From: Actinomycetes bacterium
Lineage (GTDB): Bacteria; Actinomycetota; Actinomycetes; Propionibacteriales; Propionibacteriaceae
NCBI GenBank assembly: GCA_023392635.1
Contig: JAEVYS010000093.1
Coordinates: 1-64,000 of the forward strand
Reading direction: 5' to 3'
Length of the DNA stretch: 64,000 bases
Shown here piece by piece: positions 1 through 8,194 of the stretch (position 1 is its first letter; the number at the start of each line of letters is the position of its first letter). A program made the position numbers and the translations under genes. The notes under the pieces were generated by a model. The model ran no database searches. It worked only from the letters and a program-made list of their open reading frames with translations, and was not told the origin of the DNA.

Positions 1-6
1 GCGTCA

Positions 7-35
7 GACGCACCGGGGACGGTTCCTCTTGCGTC
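7..35. repeat. REP-like palindrome, GGGGACGGTTCC core
   Basis: Imperfect palindrome with arms at 7-19 and 23-35 and outer GACGCA/TGCGTC pairing around a CGG centre. The core GGGGACGGTTCC (15-26) recurs in the pair at 5193-5279, so this looks like one family of short mobile palindromes. It lies just upstream of the gcvP promoter region. It may extend left of the window. Confidence 0.6.
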
Positions 36-69
36 ACGGTCGTTCGCCGTGGTCGCGCCGTCGCCGGGA

Positions 70-75
70 TAGGTT
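70..75 (+). promoter_or_regulatory. Candidate -10 element of gcvP (TAGGTT)
   Basis: TAGGTT lies 10 bases before the ATG at 86 and no Shine-Dalgarno sequence separates them. The transcript would be leaderless or nearly so. The spacing is longer than the 6-8 bases seen at other genes here, so this is weaker than those sites. Confidence 0.4.
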
Positions 76-85
76 TGTGCCTGCC

Positions 86-2941
86 ATGGACGACTTCACC
101 CGACGCCACTTGGGCGCAGCAGACGAAGAACGCGCGCAGATGCTTTCCACGCTCGGTTTCGCGAGCCTGGACGAGTTGACCAACGCGACCGTTCCGGCCG
201 CGATCCGCCTCACCGAGCCGTTGCAGCTGCCGCCCGCTCTCAGTGAGTTCGACGTGCAGCGTGCCCTGTCCGCCCTCGCCGCACGCAACGTGCCGGGAAC
301 CGCGATGATCGGGCTGGGGTACTCCGGCACGATCACCCCGCCCGTCGTGCGCCGGATGGTGCTGGAGAACCCCGCGTGGTACACGGCCTACACGCCCTAC
401 CAGCCGGAGATCAGCCAGGGCAGGCTCGAGGCGCTCGCCAACTTCCAGACCGTGATCACCGACCTGACCGGGCTGCCGGTCGCCGGCGCCAGCCTGCTGG
501 ACGAGGCCACGGCGGTGGCCGAAGCCGTCGCGGTCGCCCACCGGGTCTCCCGTAAGGGGGGCGTCGTCGTGGTGGACCCCAACCTGCTGCCCCAGAGCCT
601 GGCCGTGCTGCGGACGCGGTGCCTCGCGACCGGCATCGAGATCGTGGTGCCCGACGGCCCGATCCTTGACGCGGTGCGGGCCTCGCAGGCGTTCGCCGTG
701 GTCGTGCAGGTGCCAGGCGCGGATGGCCGGCTCCCGTCCGCCGCCGACCTGACCTCACTGGCCGAACTGGCCCATGACAACGGCGCACAGCTCATCGCGG
801 CCTGTGACCTGCTCGCGCTGACGCTCATCGGATCGGCGGCGGCCTGGGGGGCTGACATCGCGGTCGGTTCGGCCCAGCGCCTCGGCGTCCCTCTGTTCTA
901 CGGGGGGCCGCAGGCCGGCTACATCGCCGTCCGCGCCGGACTGGAACGCCAGTTGCCCGGACGCATCGTCGGCCTGAGCAAGGACGCGGACGGCGTCCCC
1001 GCGTTCCGCCTCGCCCTCCAGACGCGCGAGCAGCACATCCGCCGGGAGAAGGCGACGTCCAACATCTGCACGGCCCAGGTGCTGCTCGCGGTGGCGGCGA
1101 GCTGTTACGCCGTCCACCACGGGCCCGACGGGTTGGCCGGGATCGCCCGGACGATCCACGAACGTGCCCGCCGACTGGCCGCCGCCCTGCGCGGCGGGGG
1201 GTACGAACTGGCGGGGGAGTCGTTCTTCGACACCCTCACCGTCGCGGTGCCCGGCCGGGCGGCCGAGGTCGTCACGGCGGCACGGGCAGCGGAGGTCCAC
1301 CTGAGGCTCGTCGACGCCGACCACGTCGGCATCAGCGTGGGCGAGGACGCCGGCGAGGACGTGCTGGCCGCCGTCTGCGGTGCCTTCGGGGTGGAACTCA
1401 GCGACCGGACGGCCGGCGGCATGGGCGACCACTCCCGCGACAGCGCCTTCCTCACCCATCCGGTGTTCTCCCGTTACCACAGCGAGACCGAGTTGATGCG
1501 TTACCTGCGCTCCCTGTCCGACCGGGACTTCGCCCTCGACCGGGGAATGATCCCCCTGGGCTCCTGCACGCTGAAGCTGAACCCCGCGGCCGCCATGGAG
1601 CCGATCAGCTATCCCGGGTTCGCCGGCCTGCATCCGTTCGTGCCGGAGGAGGACGCGTCCGGCTATGGCGAGCTCGTGGGCCAGCTGTGCGACTGGCTGG
1701 CCGAGATCACCGGCTACGACCGGGTCAGCCTCCAGCCCAACGCGGGGAGCCAGGGTGAGTTTGCCGGGCTGATGGCTATTCGCTCCTACCACCTCGCCAA
1801 CGGCGACGCGCATCGGAGGGTGTGCCTGATCCCGGCGTCGGCGCACGGCACCAACGCCGCGTCCGCGGTGATGGCGGGCATGCGGGTGGTGGTGGTCGCG
1901 ACGGCGTCCGACGGCTCGGTCGACCTTGACGACCTGCGCGCCAAGATCGCCCAGCACGCCGCCGAGCTGGCCGGAGTGATGGTGACCTATCCGTCCACCC
2001 ACGGGGTGTTCGAGGAGACGATCACCGAGATCTGCAGCCTGGTCCACGCGGCCGGCGGCCAGGTGTACGTCGACGGGGCTAACCTCAACGCCATGCTCGG
2101 CCTGGCGCGTCCCGGACGCTTCGGGGCGGACGTAAGCCACCTCAACCTCCACAAGACGTTCGCAATTCCGCACGGTGGGGGCGGCCCGGGCGTCGGCCCG
2201 GTGGCGGTGCGCGCGCACCTCGCGCCATACCTGCCCAACCACCCGCTGGTGGCGTCCGCCGGCCCGGAGAGCAGCTACGGACCGGTGAGTGCAGCGCCCT
2301 ACGGCTCCGCCGGTGTCCTGCCGATCAGCTGGGCGTTCATCGCACTGATGGGCCCCGACGGCCTGCGCCTGGCGTCCCAGTCGGCGATCCTCGCCGCCAA
2401 TTACGTGGCGCGGCGACTGCGGGACGCCTACCCGGTGCTCTACACCGGCAGGGACGGGCTGGTCGCGCACGAGTGCATCATCGACCTGCGCGAGCTGACC
2501 AGGCAGACCGGCATCACCGTCGACGACGTCGCGAAGCGCTTGGTCGACTACGGGTTCCACGCCCCCACGATGAGCTTCCCGGTCTCCGGAACGCTGATGA
2601 TCGAGCCCACCGAGTCGGAGTCCAAGGCCGAACTCGACCGCTTCTGCGACGCAATGATCGCGATCCGACGCGAGATGGACCAGGTGGCGGCAGGGGAGTG
2701 GCCCGCCGAGGACAATCCGCTGCACAACGCACCGCACCCGATCTCCCGCATCATCGCGGGTGAGTGGAGCCATCCGTACAGCCGTGAGCTCGCCGCTTTC
2801 CCCGCGGGCGTGCGGACAGGGCCGATCGGCTCCGGCGCGCGGGACAAGTACTGGCCCGCGGTGGCCCGCATCGACCAGGCCTTCGGTGACCGGAACCTTG
2901 TGTGCACCTGTCCGCCGATGACCGCGTACGACGACGAGTGA
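86..2941 (+). CDS. gcvP: Glycine dehydrogenase (decarboxylating), P-protein
   Basis: P-protein of the cytosolic glycine cleavage system: it decarboxylates glycine through PLP and passes the aminomethyl group to lipoyl H-protein. At 951 residues it has the usual length of the single-chain form with both halves. The PLP lysine is near residue 690 in HLNLHKTF and is followed by the GGGGPG loop; KATSNICTAQ of the N-terminal half is also present. An in-frame TTG at 29 would overlap the palindrome and the -10 site, so the ATG at 86 (MDDFTRRHLG) is chosen. gcvT and gcvH are not adjacent. The dihydrolipoamide dehydrogenase at 19.8-21.2 kb could serve as the L-protein, which is inference. Confidence 0.97.
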   Translation: MDDFTRRHLGAADEERAQMLSTLGFASLDELTNATVPAAIRLTEPLQLPPALSEFDVQRALSALAARNVPGTAMIGLGYSGTITPPVVRRMVLENPAWYTAYTPYQPEISQGRLEALANFQTVITDLTGLPVAGASLLDEATAVAEAVAVAHRVSRKGGVVVVDPNLLPQSLAVLRTRCLATGIEIVVPDGPILDAVRASQAFAVVVQVPGADGRLPSAADLTSLAELAHDNGAQLIAACDLLALTLIGSAAAWGADIAVGSAQRLGVPLFYGGPQAGYIAVRAGLERQLPGRIVGLSKDADGVPAFRLALQTREQHIRREKATSNICTAQVLLAVAASCYAVHHGPDGLAGIARTIHERARRLAAALRGGGYELAGESFFDTLTVAVPGRAAEVVTAARAAEVHLRLVDADHVGISVGEDAGEDVLAAVCGAFGVELSDRTAGGMGDHSRDSAFLTHPVFSRYHSETELMRYLRSLSDRDFALDRGMIPLGSCTLKLNPAAAMEPISYPGFAGLHPFVPEEDASGYGELVGQLCDWLAEITGYDRVSLQPNAGSQGEFAGLMAIRSYHLANGDAHRRVCLIPASAHGTNAASAVMAGMRVVVVATASDGSVDLDDLRAKIAQHAAELAGVMVTYPSTHGVFEETITEICSLVHAAGGQVYVDGANLNAMLGLARPGRFGADVSHLNLHKTFAIPHGGGGPGVGPVAVRAHLAPYLPNHPLVASAGPESSYGPVSAAPYGSAGVLPISWAFIALMGPDGLRLASQSAILAANYVARRLRDAYPVLYTGRDGLVAHECIIDLRELTRQTGITVDDVAKRLVDYGFHAPTMSFPVSGTLMIEPTESESKAELDRFCDAMIAIRREMDQVAAGEWPAEDNPLHNAPHPISRIIAGEWSHPYSRELAAFPAGVRTGPIGSGARDKYWPAVARIDQAFGDRNLVCTCPPMTAYDDE

Positions 2942-2954
2942 GGGAGGGCCGCCC

Positions 2955-4040
2955 GTGCTGCAGTGGTGGAACGAGTTCTCGAAGCGTCCCTTCGTGGCGC
3001 ACCTGCTGCGGGCGGTCGACCGGTTCAACCTCCGCGGCGGCGTGCAGCTGGCCGCTGCGATCACCTACTTCTCGGTGCTCTCGCTGGTGCCCATCCTCAT
3101 GCTCGCCTTCGCAGCGCTCGGACTGTTCCTCACCGTGATGCAGCCGGGCTCGCTCGCGCAGATCGAAGCCTTCGTCCGCAACCAGTTGCCCAAGGACTCC
3201 ACGCTCGGCACGAGCATCTACGACGTCATCGCGAACGCGCTCACGAACTGGGCCTCGGTCCTGGGCTTCGGCGTGGTGATCGTCATCTGGGTCGCCTCCG
3301 GCTGGGTCGGCAACCTGAAGCGCGCGGTGCGGCTGCTGATGCGCGAGGACGTCGACAACCCGGGCAGGCAGACGCCGATGCCGCTGGACATCCTGGCCAA
3401 CTTCGCCGGGCTCGTCGGCATCCTCGTCGGCGTGGCCCTCACCTTCGCCTCATCGCTGGTGGCAACGACGCTCGGCGGCACGGTGGGAGCCTGGCTCGGC
3501 GTGGCGGGCAGCTTCGGCTGGACCCTGCTGATCCGGTTCGTGGGCTTCCTGCTCTCGCTGGCCATCGGCGGGGTCGGTTTCCGGCTTCTGTTCGCCTGGT
3601 TCAGCCCGACCTGGGTGCCGAGCCACCTCGCGTGGGTCGGCTCCGGCCTGGGCTCGGCGAGCCTGCTCGTGCTCCAGGCGCTCGCAAGCTACCTGTGGGG
3701 GACGTTCTCCAACAACCTGGGCTTCGCCGTGTTCGGCTCGACGATCGTGCTGATGATCTTCCTGAACCTGTTCGCCACTCTGATCCTGTACATCGCCGCC
3801 TGGCTGGCCACGTCCGTCGCACCCGCGCCGAGGCCGATCCGCATCCCGGCGGTCGAGCCGCCGGGCCCGAGCATGCCGCTGGAGAGCCGGCCTGGCGAGC
3901 TGTACGTCTCCAGTGACGTGGCGAAGCGGACACTCGGCGTCGGACTGGGCACCGGTTACGTGGTCGGGGCTGCCACCGGCCTCGGCATCGGAGCCGCGCT
4001 GACCTCGCTGTTCGCCGCACTGTTCGGACGCCGCAAGTGA
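2955..4040 (+). CDS. YihY/BrkB family inner-membrane protein
   Basis: 361-residue integral membrane protein of the YihY/virulence factor BrkB family (once misnamed ribonuclease BN); its biochemical role is unsettled. The family signature AAAITYFSVLSLVPILML is at the N-terminus, followed by about six hydrophobic segments and a charged, proline-rich tail. GTG start at 2955 with GAGGGAGG a few bases upstream, 13 bases after gcvP. It overlaps the next gene by four bases (GTGA), so the two are probably co-translated. The link with gcvP looks positional only. Confidence 0.85.
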   Translation: MLQWWNEFSKRPFVAHLLRAVDRFNLRGGVQLAAAITYFSVLSLVPILMLAFAALGLFLTVMQPGSLAQIEAFVRNQLPKDSTLGTSIYDVIANALTNWASVLGFGVVIVIWVASGWVGNLKRAVRLLMREDVDNPGRQTPMPLDILANFAGLVGILVGVALTFASSLVATTLGGTVGAWLGVAGSFGWTLLIRFVGFLLSLAIGGVGFRLLFAWFSPTWVPSHLAWVGSGLGSASLLVLQALASYLWGTFSNNLGFAVFGSTIVLMIFLNLFATLILYIAAWLATSVAPAPRPIRIPAVEPPGPSMPLESRPGELYVSSDVAKRTLGVGLGTGYVVGAATGLGIGAALTSLFAALFGRRK

Positions 4041-5191
4041 TCCGACCTTCGCGTCGTGGCCAGGTGGAGCCCTTCCACGTGATGGAGGTGGTGAAGGCCG
4101 CGGTGGCCCGGGAGAGCAGCCGTGGTGACGCCATCCTGCTGTGCGTGGGCCAGCCCGGGACGCCGGCACCGGCGGCCGTCCGGCGCGCCGCGGTCGAGGC
4201 CGTCGAGCGCGAGGTGCTGGGCTACACGGTCTCCTCCGGCGTGCCCGAGCTCCGGCGCACGATCGCTGCCGAGTACGCGCGACGGTACGCGCTCGAGGTG
4301 GACCCGGCCGAGGTGCTGGTCACGACCGGTTCCTCCGCCGGCTTCCAGCTGGCGATCCTGGCGGCGTTCGAGGCCGGCGAGGCCGTCGCGATGACGCGTC
4401 CGGGGTATCCGGCGTACCGGAACACCCTGCACAGCCTCGGCTGCCGGGTGCTCGACCTCGACGTCGGCCCCGACTCCCGCTACCAGCCGACGGTCGAGAT
4501 GCTGGAGGCGCTCCCCGAGGTGCCCGCGGGGCTGGTCGTCGCCTCGCCGTCCAACCCCACCGGCACGATCATCGACCCCGACGAGCTGGCCGCGCTCGCG
4601 CAGTGGTGCCAGGCCCACGACTGCCTGTTGATCAGCGACGAGATCTACCACGGCATCTCCTTCGGGCGCCGCTGCGCCAGCGCGCGGGAGTTCGGTACGG
4701 ATGCAGTGGTGGTGGGCTCGGTGAGCAAGTACCACTCGATGACCGGCTGGCGGCTGGGCTGGCTGCTGCTCCCCGCCGCCCTGCGGCGTCCGGCCGAGCT
4801 GCTGCAGTCGAACCTGGCGATCTGCGCTCCCGCGGTGTCGCAGGCGGCGGCGCTCGCCGCGTTCGGCGCCGATGCCCGCGTCGAACTGGACGGCCACGTG
4901 GCCCGCTACGCGCGCAACCGCGACCTGCTGCTTCGCCGGCTCCCCGAACTCGGCATCACCAGCTTCGCCCCACCGGACGGCGCGTTCTACGCCTGGTGTG
5001 ACGTCAGCCACCTGACCGCGGACAGCCAGCGGTGGTGTGCCGACGTGCTGGATGCCACCGGGGTCGCTCTCGCGCCGGGCATCGACTTCGACCCTGCCCA
5101 CGGGCCGAGCTTCATGAGGCTCAGCTTCTGCGGCCCGACCGAAGACCTCGACGAGGCCCTCGACCGCCTGGTGGCCTTCCTCTCCCGCTGA
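4037..5191 (+). CDS. Fold-type I pyridoxal phosphate aminotransferase
   Basis: Class I/II aminotransferase of the aspartate/alanine aminotransferase superfamily, 384 residues. Visible are the PSNPTGTI motif that contacts PLP, the aspartate in SDEIYHGI, the PLP lysine in GSVSKYHSMTGWRLGW and the substrate-carboxylate arginine near the C-terminus (FMRLSFC). The substrate cannot be read from the sequence. Close relatives are annotated as pyridoxal-dependent or aspartate aminotransferases. Start GTG at 4037, overlapping the stop of the BrkB-like gene. Downstream come two REP-like palindromes and no clear T-tailed terminator. Confidence 0.88.
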   Translation: MIRPSRRGQVEPFHVMEVVKAAVARESSRGDAILLCVGQPGTPAPAAVRRAAVEAVEREVLGYTVSSGVPELRRTIAAEYARRYALEVDPAEVLVTTGSSAGFQLAILAAFEAGEAVAMTRPGYPAYRNTLHSLGCRVLDLDVGPDSRYQPTVEMLEALPEVPAGLVVASPSNPTGTIIDPDELAALAQWCQAHDCLLISDEIYHGISFGRRCASAREFGTDAVVVGSVSKYHSMTGWRLGWLLLPAALRRPAELLQSNLAICAPAVSQAAALAAFGADARVELDGHVARYARNRDLLLRRLPELGITSFAPPDGAFYAWCDVSHLTADSQRWCADVLDATGVALAPGIDFDPAHGPSFMRLSFCGPTEDLDEALDRLVAFLSR

Positions 5192-5192
5192 C

Positions 5193-5225
5193 GGACCGAG
5201 TTGGGGACGGTTCCCAATCCGGTCC
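5193..5225. repeat. REP-like palindrome, copy A of an inverted pair
   Basis: Palindrome with 15-base arms (5193-5207 and 5211-5225) around CGG. The ends are GGACCG and CGGTCC and the core is GGGGACGGTTCC, identical to the core at 15-26. It starts right after the aminotransferase stop and, transcribed, could act as a terminator hairpin between this gene and the convergent pfp. Confidence 0.7.
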
Positions 5226-5246
5226 ACCCTTCCGCGACGTCAAGGT

Positions 5247-5279
5247 GGACCGAGTTGAGAACCGTCCCCAATCTGGTCC
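5247..5279. repeat. REP-like palindrome, copy B (inverted relative to A)
   Basis: Second 33-base palindrome, ends GGACC and GGTCC, with core GAGAACCGTCCCC, which is close to the reverse complement of the copy A core. A and B therefore form an inverted pair separated by 21 bases, the layout called a REPIN or BIME in other bacteria. It ends three bases before the pfp stop. Confidence 0.7.
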
Positions 5280-5281
5280 GG

Positions 5282-6508
5282 TCAGTGTTCGGCGGGCTCC
5301 GCGGCGACGGGGGCGGGCTGGCCGATCTCGGCGAGGAGGTCGGTGTACCAGTCCTGGGTGATGTCGAACGGCTTGCCGCCCTTGATGCGGTCGAAGGCGA
5401 TGACGCTCAGCACGTCGCCGTTCTCCTCGTCATGGCCGACGACGCCGGGGTTGCCGGCCAGGGCCGAGTCGACGGCCAGGTCGGTCATCGAACGGATCAG
5501 CGCCAGGTCGAAGGCGTTGGCGGCGGCGGAGCGGGAGTAGTAGCCCGACTTCTGCACCAGCACCTTCTCGGCGTTCAGCATCTTCGAGAATTGCTTGCCG
5601 AACCACTGGCCCGGGTTGATGCGCTCGAGGCGGATGTGGCCGAAGGCGTCCCGGGCGACCTCCTGGCCCGCCTTCTCCATCTCGGCGACGATGTCGGCGA
5701 TGCCCGCACCCTCGGAGAGGAAGATGTTCACGCAGCCGACCTCGTCCATCACCTTGATCAGGCGGGCGGCCTCCTCCTCGATGTCGATCACGGCCTCGGG
5801 GACGAAGATCGCGTGGACGTCCCAAGCCTGCTTGCTCAGCCCGATCTCGGGCAGCCACTCCACGCTCTCCACCCACTCGTGATACTTGCGGGCCGTGGCT
5901 GCGGTGAGCCACCCGCAGTTGCGTCCCATGACCTCGTGGATCAGCAGGATGCGCGTCCCCGCGTTGTGCTCGGCCATCACGTTCTTGGCGAAGCGGGCGC
6001 CCATCTCGGCGGCGGTGTCGGCGCCGAGGCTCTGGCGGATCGGGACGACGTCGTTGTCGATGGTCTTCGGCAGGCCGACGACGGTCAGCCCGTAGTCATG
6101 CTCGGCCAGGTAGGCGGCGAGGTCGGCAGCAGTGGTGTTGGTGTCGTCGCCGCCGATGGTGTGCAGCACGTTGACGCCATCGGCGACCAGGCGGTCCGCG
6201 GCCACCTTCAGCGGATCGTCACCCTCCGCGACCAGCCCCCGCTTGACCAGGTCCTTGGCGTTGGTGAGCTTCACCCGCGAGTTGCCGATCGGGGAGCCGC
6301 CGTACTCGTGGAGCAGCGCGGCCTTGGCGCGCACCTCCGGCGTCACGGTGAGGAAGTCGCCCTGCAGCAGCCCCTGGTAGCCGTTCTTGTAGGCGATGAT
6401 CTCGATCTCCGGCGCCACTTCGGTGTACCGCTCGATCAATCCCCCGATCGCGGAGGAGAGACACGGGGCGAAACCCCCGGCGGTGAGCAGGGCGACTTTC
6501 TGAACCAT
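5282..6508 (-). CDS. pfp: Pyrophosphate-dependent phosphofructokinase
   Basis: Phosphofructokinase that interconverts fructose 6-phosphate and fructose 1,6-bisphosphate in glycolysis, here most likely with PPi rather than ATP. 408 residues. The nucleotide/PPi loop reads TIGGDDTNTT: GGDD carries the second aspartate typical of PPi-type enzymes, where ATP enzymes have GGDG. PKTIDNDV and MGRNCGWLT (catalytic and sugar-phosphate motifs) are also present. Start ATG at 6508 (MVQKVALLTAGG) with GGGAAG upstream; a longer reading frame to 7033 is overlapped by the next gene and rejected. PPi-type enzymes of this length are characteristic of propionibacteria, which supports the taxonomic guess. Confidence 0.94.
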   Translation of the reverse strand: MVQKVALLTAGGFAPCLSSAIGGLIERYTEVAPEIEIIAYKNGYQGLLQGDFLTVTPEVRAKAALLHEYGGSPIGNSRVKLTNAKDLVKRGLVAEGDDPLKVAADRLVADGVNVLHTIGGDDTNTTAADLAAYLAEHDYGLTVVGLPKTIDNDVVPIRQSLGADTAAEMGARFAKNVMAEHNAGTRILLIHEVMGRNCGWLTAATARKYHEWVESVEWLPEIGLSKQAWDVHAIFVPEAVIDIEEEAARLIKVMDEVGCVNIFLSEGAGIADIVAEMEKAGQEVARDAFGHIRLERINPGQWFGKQFSKMLNAEKVLVQKSGYYSRSAAANAFDLALIRSMTDLAVDSALAGNPGVVGHDEENGDVLSVIAFDRIKGGKPFDITQDWYTDLLAEIGQPAPVAAEPAEH

Positions 6509-6647
6509 CCTTGGCTTCCCATCGTGTGCGTACAGTCTGTGAACGGCCCACAGCCTACCGAGTCCTGCTACCTCGCCAGCCTGTGCACAACCTGCGTGGA
6601 ATGGCTGAGCGGGAGGCAGAATGGGTGCCTCGTGATCGGGGGTGGCG

Positions 6648-7040
6648 ATGCGTGACGAGCGGGGCGTGTCGATGTCGTCCTTCGTCGCCGTCGTGGTGCT
6701 CGCCCTCCTGCTGGTCGCCGGCCTGGTGGTGGACGGAGGGGCGCAGGCCGTTGCCACCCGCCGGGCAGAGCTGATCGCCTCCGCGGCCGCGCGGGCGGCG
6801 GCGGACGAGACAGCAGGGGCCCGGCTGGCAGGGCGCGAGCCGGACGCCGGTGCCGCCATCGCGGCTGCGCAGCGGGTCATCACGGCCAGCCGGGACGTGA
6901 CCGGCGAGGTGCGCCTCGTCGCCGGACGGGTCCGGGTGACGACGAGCAGCGGGGCCAACCCGGTGTTCCTGAGCCTGATCGGCATCCAGCGCCTGACCGC
7001 CCACGGGTCGGCGGAGGCGGAGCTCGTCTCCAATCGCTAG
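6648..7040 (+). CDS. TadE-like small membrane-anchored protein
   Basis: 130-residue protein with a charged start (RDERG), one hydrophobic segment (about residues 8-28) and an alanine-rich extracytoplasmic part, the layout of TadE/TadG-like proteins and of the Rv3654c-type proteins of actinobacterial tad loci. Such proteins help Flp pilus assembly or act as minor pilins. Start ATG at 6648 behind a GGGGG run; a GTG at 6642 is possible. No tadA/B/C or pilin gene is next to it, so it is an orphan here; an Flp pilin lies 12 kb away at 19.4 kb. Family assignment rests on architecture. Confidence 0.6.
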   Translation: MRDERGVSMSSFVAVVVLALLLVAGLVVDGGAQAVATRRAELIASAAARAAADETAGARLAGREPDAGAAIAAAQRVITASRDVTGEVRLVAGRVRVTTSSGANPVFLSLIGIQRLTAHGSAEAELVSNR

Positions 7041-7079
7041 CGCGGGAATGGGCGGGCCCGCCGTGCGTTGTACTGCGAT

Positions 7080-8099
7080 GTGAAGCGAATCGGATTCCTG
7101 TCCTTCGGGCACTGGTCGGGCTCGCCCGGCTCCCAGACGCGCAGCGCGTCCGACACGCTGCTGCAGTCGATCGACCTCGCCGTCGCTGCCGAGGAGCTCG
7201 GCGCGGACGGTGCCTACTTCCGGGTTCACCACTTCGCGCGCCAACTCGGCTCGCCGTTCCCGCTGCTCGCCGCCGTGGGTGCACGGACGAAGCGCATCGA
7301 GATCGGCACAGCGGTCATCGACATGCGCTATGAGAATCCGCTCTACATGGCCGAGGACGCCGGTGCCGCCGACCTGATCTCCGGCGGCCGGCTCCAGCTC
7401 GGCATCAGCCGCGGATCGCCCGAGCAGGTGATCGACGGCTACCGGTACTTCGGCTATGCCCCCGCCGAGGGTGAGACCGACGCCGACATGGCGCGCGGCC
7501 ATGCCGAGGTGTTCCTGCGGGTGCTGAGCGGTGAGGGCTTCGCGCAGCCCAACCCGCGTCCGATGTTCCCGAACCCGCCGGGGTTGCTTCGCCTCGAGCC
7601 CTATTCCGAGGGGCTCCGTGACCGCATCTGGTGGGGCGCCTCCTCGAACGCGACCGCCATCTGGGCGGCCGAGCAGGGCATGCACCTGATGAGTTCCACA
7701 CTGAAGACCCATGAGTCGGACGAGCCGTTCCACGCCCAGCAGGCCGAGCAGATCCGGCTGTTCCGCGAAGCCTGGACGGCGGCCGGGCACGCCCGGGAGC
7801 CCCGGGTGTCCGTGAGCCGCAGCATCTTCCCGATCGTCGACGAACGGGACGCGCTGTACTTCGGCGGCGACTCCTCCGAGGACCAGGTCGGCTGGATCGA
7901 CGCCAGCACCCAGGCGATCTTCGGACGCAGCTACGCGGCGGAACCCGACCAGCTGATCGAGGAGCTCAGGGAGGACACCGCCATCGCTGCGGCCGACACC
8001 TTGCTGCTCACGGTGCCGAACCAGCTGGGCGTGGACTACAACGCCCACGTGGTCGAGTCCGTCCTCACCCACGTGGCGCCTGCCCTCGGCTGGCGCTGA
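7080..8099 (+). CDS. LLM class flavin-dependent oxidoreductase
   Basis: Luciferase-like monooxygenase superfamily member, 339 residues, expected to be a TIM barrel using FMN or F420. Family features visible: the start VKRIGFLSFGHW, the AEELGADGAYFRVHHF motif (strand 2 histidines), the TAVIDMRYENPLYMAEDAGAADLISGG-type block and a GISRGSP segment. The substrate is not predictable. GTG at 7080 begins the conserved first strand and is preferred over the in-frame TTG at 7068; there is no clear Shine-Dalgarno. The convergent lyase gene follows after a hairpin-rich 95-base spacer. Confidence 0.85.
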   Translation: MKRIGFLSFGHWSGSPGSQTRSASDTLLQSIDLAVAAEELGADGAYFRVHHFARQLGSPFPLLAAVGARTKRIEIGTAVIDMRYENPLYMAEDAGAADLISGGRLQLGISRGSPEQVIDGYRYFGYAPAEGETDADMARGHAEVFLRVLSGEGFAQPNPRPMFPNPPGLLRLEPYSEGLRDRIWWGASSNATAIWAAEQGMHLMSSTLKTHESDEPFHAQQAEQIRLFREAWTAAGHAREPRVSVSRSIFPIVDERDALYFGGDSSEDQVGWIDASTQAIFGRSYAAEPDQLIEELREDTAIAAADTLLLTVPNQLGVDYNAHVVESVLTHVAPALGWR

Positions 8100-8122
8100 G
8101 CCCGGCCGCCGCACGTCGGCAG

Positions 8123-8145
8123 CCAGGCCACGCATCGCGGCCTGG
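8123..8145. terminator. Hairpin between convergent genes
   Basis: Perfect 7-bp stem CCAGGCC (8123-8129) and GGCCTGG (8139-8145) with a 9-base loop, between the stop at 8099 (plus) and the stop at 8195 (minus). There is no T run; GC-rich hairpins without a T tail are common at actinobacterial gene ends. It would act in both directions. Confidence 0.5.
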
Positions 8146-8160
8146 AACCTGACCCCCCTC

Positions 8161-8182
8161 GTCCCGGGGCTCGACCCGGGAC
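8161..8182. repeat. GC-rich palindrome of TCCCGGG family
   Basis: Perfect 8-bp arms GTCCCGGG (8161-8168) and CCCGGGAC (8175-8182) around GCTCGA. The same type of palindrome, with loop GCTTGAT, occurs inside the TIR-GDPD coding region at 50621-50643, and a looser version occurs near 33147-33162. A short dispersed repeat is the best reading; it may also help terminate transcription. Confidence 0.6.
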
Positions 8183-8194
8183 CTCCGGGGTCCC

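Noticed and set aside
755..3064. 769-residue open frame on the minus strand opposite gcvP
   Set aside because: Shadow of GC-rich coding on the other strand: low-complexity R/H/G/V composition, no domain, overlapped fully by a confirmed gene.
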